Shown one piece after another: positions 27,251 to 36,164 of a stretch of DNA of 64,000 nt (the first letter of the stretch is position 1; the number at the start of each line of letters is the position of its first letter). The translations under genes and the position numbers were made by a program. The notes below the pieces were generated by a model that did no database searches, had not been told where the DNA came from, and saw nothing but the letters and a program-made list of their open reading frames with translations. This DNA comes from Torreya grandis (taxonomy: Eukaryota > Streptophyta > Pinopsida > Cupressales > Taxaceae). The DNA lies in contig JARHVA010000021.1 in assembly GCA_037957365.1 (NCBI GenBank), positions 129,001-193,000 of the forward strand. The letters run 5' to 3'.

Positions 27251-28057
27251 AAAGAATTAGCTAGTGACTCCAACATTGGTTTCTTGAATTACTCAGATGA
27301 ACCCAGAAGTGAAGGTAAAGCAACTGAGGGATCATATGCTACATTCACCTGGTCCAAGAATCAGTCAGCCTAGCAAGCTGATAAAGAAAGAATAGAGGAG
27401 TGAGCTCAACCTATAATTTTAATTACTAAGTGGGGAACCACTCTGCCTTTCTAGCCAAAGGACTTGGTGATTGCAAGAAAGGTAAGTACATCAAACATCC
27501 CTACACCTTCTACTTCAAATTCACATACTAGTCCTCCCCCCCAAAAAAACCAAAAGGATGAACTCCCATCCTCTGTACCTAGTTCATTTCAAATATTTGA
27601 CATAACTAACCATATAAAGAAAACCAAAATTCAAATGTCTGAATTTGAATTTCTACAATCTAACATTGAGCAGTTGGATAAGTTAGTTCAATGTGTGAAG
27701 AACCAAAATGTCCCTGTAGGACAAGCAATTCTGAAGGTAACTCATGATTCCCCCAAGAACACATCCACCAGGAATAACCTTGTCATCACTCCTCCTACCA
27801 CTCTCGAAAGAACTAAACCATTTTATGTCTCCCTATTGATAAATGAACATCAGTTGAATAATTGCATCATTGATTCTAGAGCTTCAAACAATGTCATGCC
27901 TACCAAAGTGGTGGAATCCCTTGGTCTCACACTGACCATGACATTTGGGAGATGTTTCTCCATGGATAAAAAATAAGTGCCACTACTGGGATAAATCGAG
28001 GATGCCCAATTTGCATTTGCAACATTCCCAGATAAGAGAATCAAGATGACTGTCTTG
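27251..28057 (+). pseudogene. G2 pol: protease, N-terminal part, cut by C1
   Basis: It is in the same frame as gag. After a low-complexity linker come FQIFDITNHIKKTKIQMSEF and NIEQLDKLVQC, then the catalytic region PFYVSLLINEHQLNNCIIDS followed by RASNNVMP. The usual D-S-G-A-S has Arg for Gly. VVESLGLTLT, AQFAFATFPDKRIKMTVL lead to the C1 insertion point at 28058. The downstream half (VADVPASYGILL) is at 32118 and is in frame once C1 plus one TSD copy is removed. Confidence 0.87.
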
Positions 28058-29017
28058 TGTTAGGTTGTGGAGCTAAAATATTCACTAAGATGCAAATAGG
28101 AGGAGGTTGTTGAGGTGCAGAGTAATCGACGTCGATCAAGCCAATTGATGTCAGTTAGGTGTAGACAAGAAGCTATCGACATCAGTCATAAATCGACCAA
28201 TGTCGGTCATCTCCAGGCAGATAGGGACTGACATCGATCGCCTGTGTGGTTTTGAACTGCGAGTTTCACAAATAGTTTGTTAATGAACCAGTTGTTTGCA
28301 TGTTAAAGTCTAATTTTAGTCTTGGAGCTATAGATCTAATTATTGTAATTGGATGTCTAATTATTGTTTGCATGAGATACATATAATAGACTCATGGGCT
28401 ATATTGTAAAGTGTGCTAGATAGCCATTGTGCTTGTAGAGAGAGCAAGAGTAGCTCCTCCTAGTTCCAAAGGGGTACTGAGTGTGTATGATTAGAGAGAG
28501 TTACAGGTTGTGCAAGTTCTAGTAGAAGATCCACTGGGGTACTGGTTGAAGAATCATAAGGACTTGGTGAGGCAAGGATAAGGGTTCTTCAGGGTGTAGA
28601 GATATCTACATGGTAAGTAAGGTCTGTTGATTTGCAGGTTGTTGCAAGAGAAGGGAGATCTACTTGGAGTATGGTTGTGTACTTGGTGTACTGGTAGCGT
28701 TGTTACTAACTGGTGGAGGTGAACAACAACTCTGTGTTTGAGTTGATTGTTGTGACCGTAATTAAGATAGTGAACTATTGAAGGAGAATTACTGGTGAGC
28801 CCTAGAAGTGTGGGAGCTCTAGAGGTGTGAGAAGAAGTGTGGCATCTTTTTTATTGTATTTTCTTCTGAATGAGTATTAATACAATTGGGTATTGTCTCT
28901 CATATTCTGTGTTGTTTTTGAATTTTCTAGTTACTTATTCATTCTGGTTAAATTTTGTGTTTAGTTGCTACTACAAAGGTAATCAAGTGTGCCCTTAGTG
29001 GGTAGTAGATCCTGACA
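28058..29017 (+). repeat. C1 5' LTR
   Basis: 960 bp, TGTTAGGTTGTGGAGC...GATCCTGACA. About five palindromic modules of the type RCYGACGTCRRT lie at 28,124-28,240. The same family is present as solo LTR S1. Confidence 0.94.
28377..28389 (+). promoter_or_regulatory. Probable TATA box of the C1 LTR
   Basis: ATACATATAATAG lies 140-250 bp downstream of the palindromic modules. The 3' LTR has the better match TTTATATAATAG at ~31,473. The layout, with modules upstream of TATA, fits a U3 promoter. Confidence 0.5.
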
Positions 29018-29019
29018 AG

Positions 29020-29036
29020 TGGTATCAGAATGAGGT
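29020..29036 (+). promoter_or_regulatory. C1 primer-binding site (initiator tRNA-Met type)
   Basis: TGGTATCAGAATGAGGT begins 2 nt after the LTR. TGGTATCAGA is complementary to the 3' end of plant initiator tRNA-Met, the usual primer of copia elements. Confidence 0.85.
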
Positions 29037-29143
29037 TGCAGGTTCATCAAAGCTTGGGTTCACTAACAGGGGTTTCATATCTGGTTAGTGTTTGTTGATT
29101 ATAGGTCACTCTTAGGGGTTTTAGATTGAGTGGGAGTATAGCA

Positions 29144-29801
29144 ATGGCAGAAGAAAGTAAGCTACAAAGAGAGAAACTGAATAGCATGAATGGTCAATTA
29201 CTGTTTGATGGAAAGAAAGAGCAGGTAAAGAAATATTGTTAGTTGGTAGAAGATCAGTATGAAGGAAATAAAGAAGTAGATGTTGTAGGTGTTGTTGCAC
29301 AGGACGCTCTGGATAAAGTAGAATCTTAGTTTATAGATTATGTTGCCTCTTTCCATGCATCCCGAAATAGAGCATCTTTTCATGAGTATGTCCAGGGAGA
29401 CTTTAGAGAGATTTATTTAGGGGTTGGTGAGCCTTGTCACATTGTTGGCAAAGGGGAAGTGAAGCTGAAATTGCAGACAGGTAACACACGGGTGTTGAAT
29501 GAGGTCATGCAGGTACCAGTCTTGGAGATGAGTCTAATTTCTTCAGGAAAGTTGGGTGATGAGAGATGCACAGTAACTCTCATAGCGAATGCACTTGAAT
29601 TAGATGGTGCTAAGAAAGTAGGTATCCTTTATCTATCTACTTATATTACTGATTCACCTTCTGTTGCAGAGATGTGGCTTTGTAGGCTTGGTCACATATG
29701 TAAGAAGGGAATGCATGTTCTTAAGTGGAAGACTGATATCTTTGACAAACTTAAGAACTGGAAAGCCTTGGTGTTAATGGAGGAGATGACAGACAGAGAT
29801 T
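29144..29801 (+). pseudogene. C1 gag remnant, protease and pre-integrase region
   Basis: From ATG 29144 one frame runs to 29801 with two stops. A very short gag start (MAEESKLQREKLNSMNGQLL, then FDGKKEQVKK) jumps directly to a copia protease: FIDYVASFHAS, where D-S-G-A-S-FH is expected (Gly replaced, so inactive). It continues with EYVQGDFREIYLGVGEPCHI, VGKGEVKLKLQTGN, EMSLISSGKLGDE and LYLST. The LCRLGHICKKGMHVL part is the His-containing pre-integrase motif (LWH-RLGH). Most of gag and all of the integrase core are missing. Confidence 0.82.
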
Positions 29802-29887
29802 AGCTGAGGGGACTAAATTATTTTGAGTAGGGCTGTGTTAATTTGGATAGGGTTTTGATCCAAGGTGAGCTCACAAGTAAAAAGTCA

Positions 29888-30130
29888 TCACTCACAGGAA
29901 AACACAGTTACCGGCTTCAGCCATGGGAAACTGACATCAAACAGATAGGTACTGACATCAGTCATGTGCAGATCAGCAGAGTCAGTGGTGTCAGGTAGGT
30001 GGAGATTGACATTAGTCAGGGGAACTGATGTTGGTAGTCAGGGTCAGTCACAGGGAACCAACATTGGTTGGGTGCAGATTGGGAGATGGCTGAGATTGGT
30101 CACTAGAATGGATGTTAGGCAGATATCAAG
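29888..30130 (+). repeat. Cluster of TGACATCAGTC-type motifs inside C1
   Basis: Where the integrase should be, the sequence holds at least four degenerate copies of the palindromic module that is otherwise found in the LTRs (ACTGACATCAGTC, ATTGACATTAGTC, ACTGATGTTGGT, ACCAACATTGGT). Copies are spaced 25-60 bp apart. No coding frame is evident. Confidence 0.6.
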
Positions 30131-30243
30131 CTATCAAGGGGTCTTAAATGCCCATGTGGAGGACTAAAATGGTAAGTAAGCCTCATATTCATTGTTCACC
30201 TTTTTTATACTACTTGTTGCTCACTGATGGTCAAGAACCAGGA

Positions 30244-31059
30244 AGACGTGAAGAGGCAATGTAGGTAGAATCCAAGAAACAGTGGGAGCATGGCATGAAT
30301 TCTTCATAAGAGAACCAAGTGTGAGATTTGGTAGAGTTTCTAACTGGGATGAAAGCACTAAAAGATGAATGGATTCCTAGGTTAAAGAAGAGAGTGGATG
30401 GATACATGAGATGGAAGGCCAGGGTATATGGTCTTGAGCAAGCTGCAGGACAGTGGTACAGGGTTGACATGTGTATGACAAAGCATGGCTTTAGTCAAGG
30501 TCAATGTTCCCATTGTGTTTTATTTACTAGGTTGGATGATGATTACAACATTATCCTATTATTGTTGTGTGGTTGCTTGTTATAGGGTTACATATGTAAG
30601 GAGTTTCTGAGCTAAAGGCAAATTTAGTTCAGAGGTATGTCATGAAGAATTTAGGAGCAGCAAAATTCTTTGGTATGAGAGACATGGAAGATCATAGGTT
30701 GATTTTGTCTCTAGTGGGAGCTGATGTGCAGAAGGTGTTGGCAGGGCTCAATATGTAGGATGCAAAACCTGTAAGCACACCAAGGGTTAGACAGTTCAAG
30801 CTGAGCTTAGAACAACATTTGAAATCACATGAGATTTGGTGTAGACCTGAGTTTTCCCAAGCAATGGGAATTGTCAGAGAGTTTGGAGCCAATTCAGGGA
30901 AGGTGGATTCTCAGGTATCTAAGAGGGACTAGCAGCAAGTTAACATGTTATGCAGGGTCAAAGTGTTCACTACATGGAGTTGTAGGTTCGGATATAGCAG
31001 GTTACTTGGATGACAGGAGGTGTACCACAGGATGTGTGGTGGTTGGTCTTCAAGATTGA
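30244..31059 (+). pseudogene. C1 RT-RNase H remnant with internal deletions
   Basis: In one frame: VESKKQWEHGM, ALKDEWIPRLKKRVDGYMRW, KARVYGLEQAAGQWY, where the RT start is joined directly to the palm end (YGLKQAPRQWY in intact copia). MTKHGFSQGQCSHCVLF and YNIILLLLCG follow, ending where the catalytic YVDD should be. Further on, LVQRYVMKNLGAAKFFGMR and DAKPVSTP give the connection, and DIAGYLDDRRCTTGCVVV gives the RNase H end. RT cannot be functional. Confidence 0.82.
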
Positions 31060-31140
31060 TCTTGAAGAGGGATACAAGCCAAGAAATAGATTAGATGATG
31101 TATAGGTACAAGTAGAGGTACAGGTGCAGCTATTTATCTC

Positions 31141-31152
31141 CAAGTGGGAGAT
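31141..31152 (+). promoter_or_regulatory. C1 polypurine tract
   Basis: CAAGTGGGAGAT directly precedes the 3' LTR, the usual copia plus-strand primer form. Confidence 0.8.
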
Positions 31153-32112
31153 TGTTAGGTTGTGGAGCTAAAAGCTTCACTAGGATGCAAACAGGAAGAG
31201 GTTGATGAGGTGCAGAGCAACTGACGTCCATCAGGCCAATCGATGTTGGTTAGGTGTAGATAGAAAGCTACCAACATCGGTCATAGATCAGTCGATGTCA
31301 GTCATCTCTAGGTAGACAAGGACCAATGTTGGTCACCTATGCAGTTTCGAACTACAAGTTTCATGAATAGTTTGTTAACAAACTAATTGTTTGCATGTTA
31401 AAGGCTAATTTTAGTCTTGGAGCTATGGATCTAATTATTGTAATTGGATGTCTAATTATTGTTTGCATGAGATTTATATAATAGACTCATGTGCTGTATT
31501 GTAAAGTGTGCTAGATAGCCATTGTGCTTGTAGAGAGAGTAAGAGTAGCCCCTCCTAGTTCCAAAGGGGTGCTGAGTGTGTATGATCAGGGAGAGTTGCA
31601 GGTTATGCAAGTTATGGTAGAAGATCCATTGGGGTACTGGTTGAAGAATCATAAGGACTTGGTGAGGCAAGGACAAGGGTTCTTCAGGGTGTAGAGATAT
31701 CTACATGGTAAGTAAGGTCTGTTGATTTACAGGTTGTTGTAAGAGAAGGGAGTTCTACTTGGAGTATGGTTGTGTACTTGGTGTACTAGTAGCATTGTTA
31801 CTGACTGGTGGAGGTGAACAACTCTGTGTTTGAGTTGATTGTTGTGACCGTAATTGAGAGAGTGAATTATTGAAGGAGAATTACTGGTGAGCCCTAGAAG
31901 TGTGGGAGCTCTAGAGGTGTGGGAAGAAGAAGTGTGGCATCTTCTTTATTGTATTTTCTTCTAAATGAGTATTAATACAATTGGGTATTGTCTCTCATAT
32001 TTCGTGTTGTTTCTAAATTTTCTAGTTACTTATTCATTTTGGTTAAATTCCATGTTTAGTTGCTAATACAAAGGTAATCAAGTGTGCCCTTAGTGGGCAG
32101 TAGATCTTGACA
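31153..32112 (+). repeat. C1 3' LTR
   Basis: 960 bp, the same length as the 5' LTR, with several percent differences concentrated in the palindromic-module segment (31,218-31,340), where GACGTC has mostly decayed to GATGTT or AACATC. Confidence 0.93.
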
Positions 32113-32500
32113 TCCTGGTGGCTGATGTCCCAGCATCATATGGCATCCTTCTTAGATGGAATTTTTGCAATGATGTTGGTGGTGAATTAAGCATGGACTT
32201 ATCTGAGGCAAGAATCCCAGTCAAAGGTGTTATGTAGAGATTGCTCCCTGAAAAAGAAGTAAAATATGTGATCACTCAAGCATCAACGTCTAAAGCTCAA
32301 ATTTTGTTTGAGTCTTCAAGCATGGGTAATTACTTTTTATCCATGGAGGAAGTCCATGAGGCATCTACTAAAATTCTTGAATGTGTTAACCTAAAAATTG
32401 GTTCAGATGGAATAGCAAAAGGATTAGTGGAGCGTGGTGCAAGTGTAGAAGAATCTCCCCCTCCAAACAAAGAAGAATCTAAGGAAAAATCAGTGTCTGA
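32113..32500 (+). pseudogene. G2 pol: protease C-terminal half and linker
   Basis: VADVPASYGILLRWNFCNDV at 32118 is the conserved end of the protease (SY--LLGR-W), then GELSMDLSEARIPVKGVM. The frame (multiple of three) equals the upstream protease frame after removing 28058-32117. A Ser/Glu-rich linker follows (EESPPPNKEESKEKSVSDEV). One in-frame stop at ~32,236. Confidence 0.85.
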
Positions 32501-32890
32501 TGAGGTATGGATTCTGGAATTCAATGGCAGCTACTCCTCTACCAGTTCAGGAGCTAGGATTGTGTTGATATCTCCTCAAGGAGATATTTTTCCTTCTTCA
32601 TACAAGTTGTAGTTTAGCAACACCAACAACACAGCTGATTATGAATCTCTATTTCTTGGGTTGAAGGCTGCTTGAGACAAAGGCATCAAACTCCTTCATG
32701 CCAAATGAGATGTTGAACTGGTGGTTTGTCAGGTGAGAAACCTGTATCAAACCAAAAATGAGAGATTGCACTACTACTGCAATCTAGTATGGGATCAAAT
32801 TGAAAGCTTTGATGCTTTTAACATCTCTACCATACCTATGGAATTCAATTACTGAGCTGATGCACTGGCTATTTTAGAAACTCTATTGGT
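32501..32890 (+). pseudogene. G2 pol: additional RNase H located between protease and RT
   Basis: The segments read in order: VWILEFNGSYSSTSSGARIV (D-G replaced by N-G), LISPQGDIFPSSYKL, FSNTNNTADYESLFLGLKAA (catalytic Glu in YESL), DKGIKLLHAK-DVELVVCQV (the GDSELVV-QV segment), YQTKNERLHYYCNLVWDQIE and FNISTIPMEFNY-ADALAIL (the IP----N--ADALA-L end). This is the same plant-type RNase H as in G1 (21590-21990). In G2 it precedes RT, and a normal gypsy RNase H still follows RT. Four stops are present. Confidence 0.85.
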
Positions 32891-33480
32891 TCCTCACCCT
32901 AAATTTAAGGGAGATAAGTACACTATTGAACTAGTCTTTTGACCAAGTGTGCCTGATAATGCCAATCATTGGCAAGTGTTCAATGGTGACAACCAAATCA
33001 TTGCCTTCCTAGAGCAAAAAGATGGCTTTGAACAATTTCATTTCAAAGGTAGTGAGCCTCAGAAGCTTGAACCAACCCCTGAATCAAGTGCAGATGTAGG
33101 TGAAGAATTCTTGTAACTTAAAGGAAATAAAATCTCAAAAGACCTAGTTTCCCTTGAGAAGCTATTTGACAAGCACGATAGGTTCATCAAATAACAACAA
33201 ATGGATTCAAGCTCCTCCTAGGAGTTTGATCAAATAAATTTGGGTACAAAGAAATATTCCAAGATGGTGAACATTGGGAAGTGCTGCACTCAAGAAGAAA
33301 ATTTTAAGTTCACTACTCTGCTCAGCTAGTATGTGGATGTCCTAGCATACTCCTATGATGATTAGAAGTCACTCAAGCCTGAAGAAATTGACCATGAAAT
33401 ACCTCTCAAGAGTGACTCGATGCCTTACAATAAAAAATCTAGGTAGTACAATTTGAAGATATCAAGTACTATTTTGTCTA
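32891..33480 (+). pseudogene. G2 pol: linker to RT
   Basis: The frame continues with VPHPKFKGDKYTIELVF, then an acidic stretch and LVSLEKLFDKHDRFIK, INLGTKKYSKMVNIGKCCTQ and LLS-YVDVLAYSYDD. The last is the (LL--Y-DVFAWSYDDL) element that precedes RT in plant gypsy pol. It has no enzymatic motif of its own. Confidence 0.75.
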
Positions 33481-34140
33481 AAATATAAAAAAAATTGAAT
33501 GCTAGGATAATTTTTCCAATCCATCATTCCACATGGATTGCCAACATAGTACCTGTAAGGAAGAAGAATGGTGAAATTTGCCTCTACATGGATTTCAAAA
33601 ATTTGAATTAGTCTTCCTTAAAGGATAACTATCCTCTACCCATCATGGACCAAGTTCTTCAGACAGTGACTGGTTCAAAGATGTTATCAATGCTAGACGA
33701 CTTTTCAAGATATAATCAAGTTGAAGTTGATGAAGCAAACCAGCATAAGACTACCTTCACCATGCCTTGGGGCACCTTTGCCTATTGAAGAATGTCTTTT
33801 GGCCTGATAAATGCTTGCACCACCTTCCAAAGAGCAATGGACCTTGATTTAAAAGATGAGATGGGTAAGTTCATTATAGTGTACTTGGATGATTTAATAG
33901 TCTTTTCCAAGCATTGCCCTGACCATGTCCACCATTTGAAACAAGTGCTAGAATGTTGCTACCAGAATGGCATTTCTTTAAATCCTAAGAAGTCTATTTT
34001 TGGAGTAATAAAGGGGAAGCTTTTCAGACACATTATATCTTGAGAAGGTATAAAGATTGACTCAAAAAGAGTCAAGTCCATCCAGAAGCTTACTTTGCCC
34101 ACAAGTAAGACTGTAGTTCACTTTTTCTTCAAAAAAGTGA
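33481..34140 (+). pseudogene. G2 pol: reverse transcriptase
   Basis: RT segments are IPIHHSTWIANIVPVRKKNG (33,513 on), EICLYMDFKNLN, DNYPLPIMDQVLQTVTGSKM, LSMLDDFSRYNQVEVDEANQ (motif A, Asp present), HKTTFTMPWGTFAY, MSFGLINACTTFQRAMD and the catalytic box YLDDLIVFSKH at 33882, which is intact. LNPKKSIFGVIKGKLFRHII closes the domain. In contrast to G1, both catalytic Asp residues of the YxDD box survive, but stops (for example near 33,610, 33,786 and 34,041) make it non-functional. Confidence 0.93.
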
Positions 34141-34640
34141 ATTTTTTATGAAGGTTCATCCCCAAGTTTGTTGAGAAGACTCACCATATTATAAACATGA
34201 TGAAGGGAAAGGCCACTTTTAGCTAGATTGAAGAAGGTAAATTGGCATTTCAAGATATTAAGACATCTTTTGCCCATGCCCCAATTTTAGTTTGTCCAAA
34301 TTATACCAAGGATTTCACCATGTATAGCTATGCTTCTGAGCACACACTTTTAGAAATTCTGGTTGAATAGAATAAAGAAGGTATGGAATCTCCCATTTCT
34401 TTCATGAGCTGTCCTCTCAAAGTTCATGAGTTGAAATACTCAAACATAGAGAAGCATGCTTACACAGTGGTAAAGGTAGTGAAGCATTTCCACTTTTACA
34501 TCCTGAATTCACACACTACTGCCTTAGTTCCTGATACCACAGTTAAATCCATATTAACTCAGTAGGAGTTTGGAACCAAAAGAGGAAACTAGATTGTTAA
34601 AATCTAGGAGTTTGATCTAGTCATCAAACCAATGAAGCTG
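34141..34640 (+). pseudogene. G2 pol: RNase H of the gypsy type
   Basis: FIPKFVEKTHHIINMMKGKA and FQDIKTSFAHAPILVCPNYT are the connection. DFTMYSYASEHTLLEILVE carries the first strand with Tyr at the usual catalytic Asp. MESPISFMSCPLKVHELKYS and NIEKHAYTVVKVVKHFHFYI follow (Glu of Y--IEKEA present). It is in frame with RT. Confidence 0.83.
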
Positions 34641-34739
34641 GTGTGGGGAAAGGGCCTATGCCAATTAATTACTGACAACTGACTAGAAGAAACAGAGCAT
34701 GGAGAAGAAGAAATTGGAGACACACCAATAGTTCTCTTT

Positions 34740-35953
34740 GTCTCCACCATGAATGAGTGGTATTCAAATATTGCTCATTTTCTTACTTATGGTGAGTGTC
34801 TTGCTCACCTATCTCATAAAGAAAGGAGGACTGTTAAATTGAAAGCTGCCAATTTTATACTCTGGGACAATGGCCTACATAAGAGGAGCTTTGATAGAGT
34901 GTTCCTTCAATGCATGGACAAAGAGCAGCAAAACCAACTTTTGAAGTCCTTTCATAACCTGGCCTATGAAGGACATTTTTCTGCTCCTGTAACTACCCAT
35001 AAAATTCTATGAACCAGGTATTACTGGCCTACTCTGTTTCAAGATGCATCCAAATGGGTATGTAGATGTGAGTTATGCCAATAGTTCGTTGGAAGACCCA
35101 AATTAACTGCTCTGCCTCTTAAGCCAGTGGTGATAAAAGAGCCATTTCAATAATGGGGAATTGATTTCATTGGTGTTGTAAACCCATCTTTAAGTGTTGG
35201 GCATGATTATGTCCTCATAGCTACAAATTACTTCACCAAGTGGGTGGAAGCTATTCCAACCAAGCATGATACTTCAGAAGTAATATGCAATTTCTTTAAG
35301 GAGAACATCATTTCTAAGTTTGGGGTCCCAACCAAGATTGTCATAGATAACACAGCTTGTTTTTCTTCCCAAGGGATTACTCAGTTATGTTTTTACTATG
35401 GGATTACCCTCTCCCACTCTTCTGATTATTTTCCACAAGGGAATGGCCGAGATGAATCAAGAAAAAAGAACTTGGTGACTATCGTCAGGAAGTTGGTAGA
35501 TGACAACCAATGAACATGGCATAAAGCATTGGTTGATGCTTTATGGGTAGACAAAATTACACCTAAGAGGGTAATTGGTATGTCACCCTTCTAACTTCTT
35601 TATGGTCTCAATGTTGAGATACCAATCACTCTAGAATTGCCAGCTTTAAATTGGCCAAGGTAGTCAAAGATTAGATGTATGAAAGCTCCATTGATAAGAG
35701 GATCATGTGCTTGAATGAGCTAGAAGAGCAGCAAATTACAAAAAAATGTGATTTCCAGATTAGAGATCAAGTCCTATTGTGGGACAAGAGGAGAGAACCA
35801 AAGGGAATGCATGGGAAATTTGACTCCCTTTGGAGGGGCCCTTTTACTATTCATCAGCTCAATGGTGAAAATAGTTTTCTATTAAAGTATCAAGATGGCA
35901 CGTCCTTTTCTCTACCTCACAATGGGTAGCATCTGAAGCACTTTAATTCTTGA
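34740..35953 (+). pseudogene. G2 pol: integrase
   Basis: The zinc region is HNLAYEGHFSAPVTTHKIL with CRCELCQ (HHCC present). The core has GIDFIGVVNPSLSVGHDYVL (first Asp), YFTKWVEAIPTKHDTSEVIC, GVPTKIVIDNTACFSSQGIT (second Asp) and PQGNGRDESRKKN (Glu). LLYGLNVEIPITLELPAL closes the core. A shift near 35,665 moves the C-terminal part to another frame: RIMCLNELEEQQITKKCDFQ, DQVLLWDKRRE, KFDSLWRGPFTI (GPY/F module), ending at 35953. No chromodomain. Confidence 0.92.
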
Positions 35954-36164
35954 AGTATCAGATAAGTTCACATGTACATATGTATATTTGTATAGCCTTT
36001 GGTTCTATTTTGTGTTGTTTGTTTTCATTTTTGGCACTTTTCTTTTTTGGGTAGCATGAATCCATAGCCCAATGGCATACTTAAAGGCACTAGAGATTCT
36101 AGTTTCTACTCCCCTCAGCTATTCCAAGTTTTCAACTAAAGGAAGTTCCCCAACTGGAGCCATG
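35954..36164 (+). other. G2 3' untranslated segment
   Basis: About 210 bp between the integrase stop and the 3' LTR. I see no clean polypurine tract; TAAAGGAAG at ~36,138 is the nearest purine run. Nothing else is recognised. Confidence 0.5.

Larger units (their letters stand above)
28058..32112 (+). mobile_element. C1: internally deleted Ty1/copia element nested in the G2 protease
   Basis: Two 960-bp LTRs (28058-29017 and 31153-32112) enclose only 2,135 bp. The duplication is tcttg (28053-28057) and tcctg (32113-32117), 4/5. A tRNA-Met-type primer-binding site and a GTGGGAGA-type polypurine tract are intact. The internal region keeps a protease/pre-integrase part and a shortened RT-RNase H, but no integrase core and no complete gag. 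It could only have moved with proteins from another element. It is the innermost, hence youngest, layer of the nest. Confidence 0.93.
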
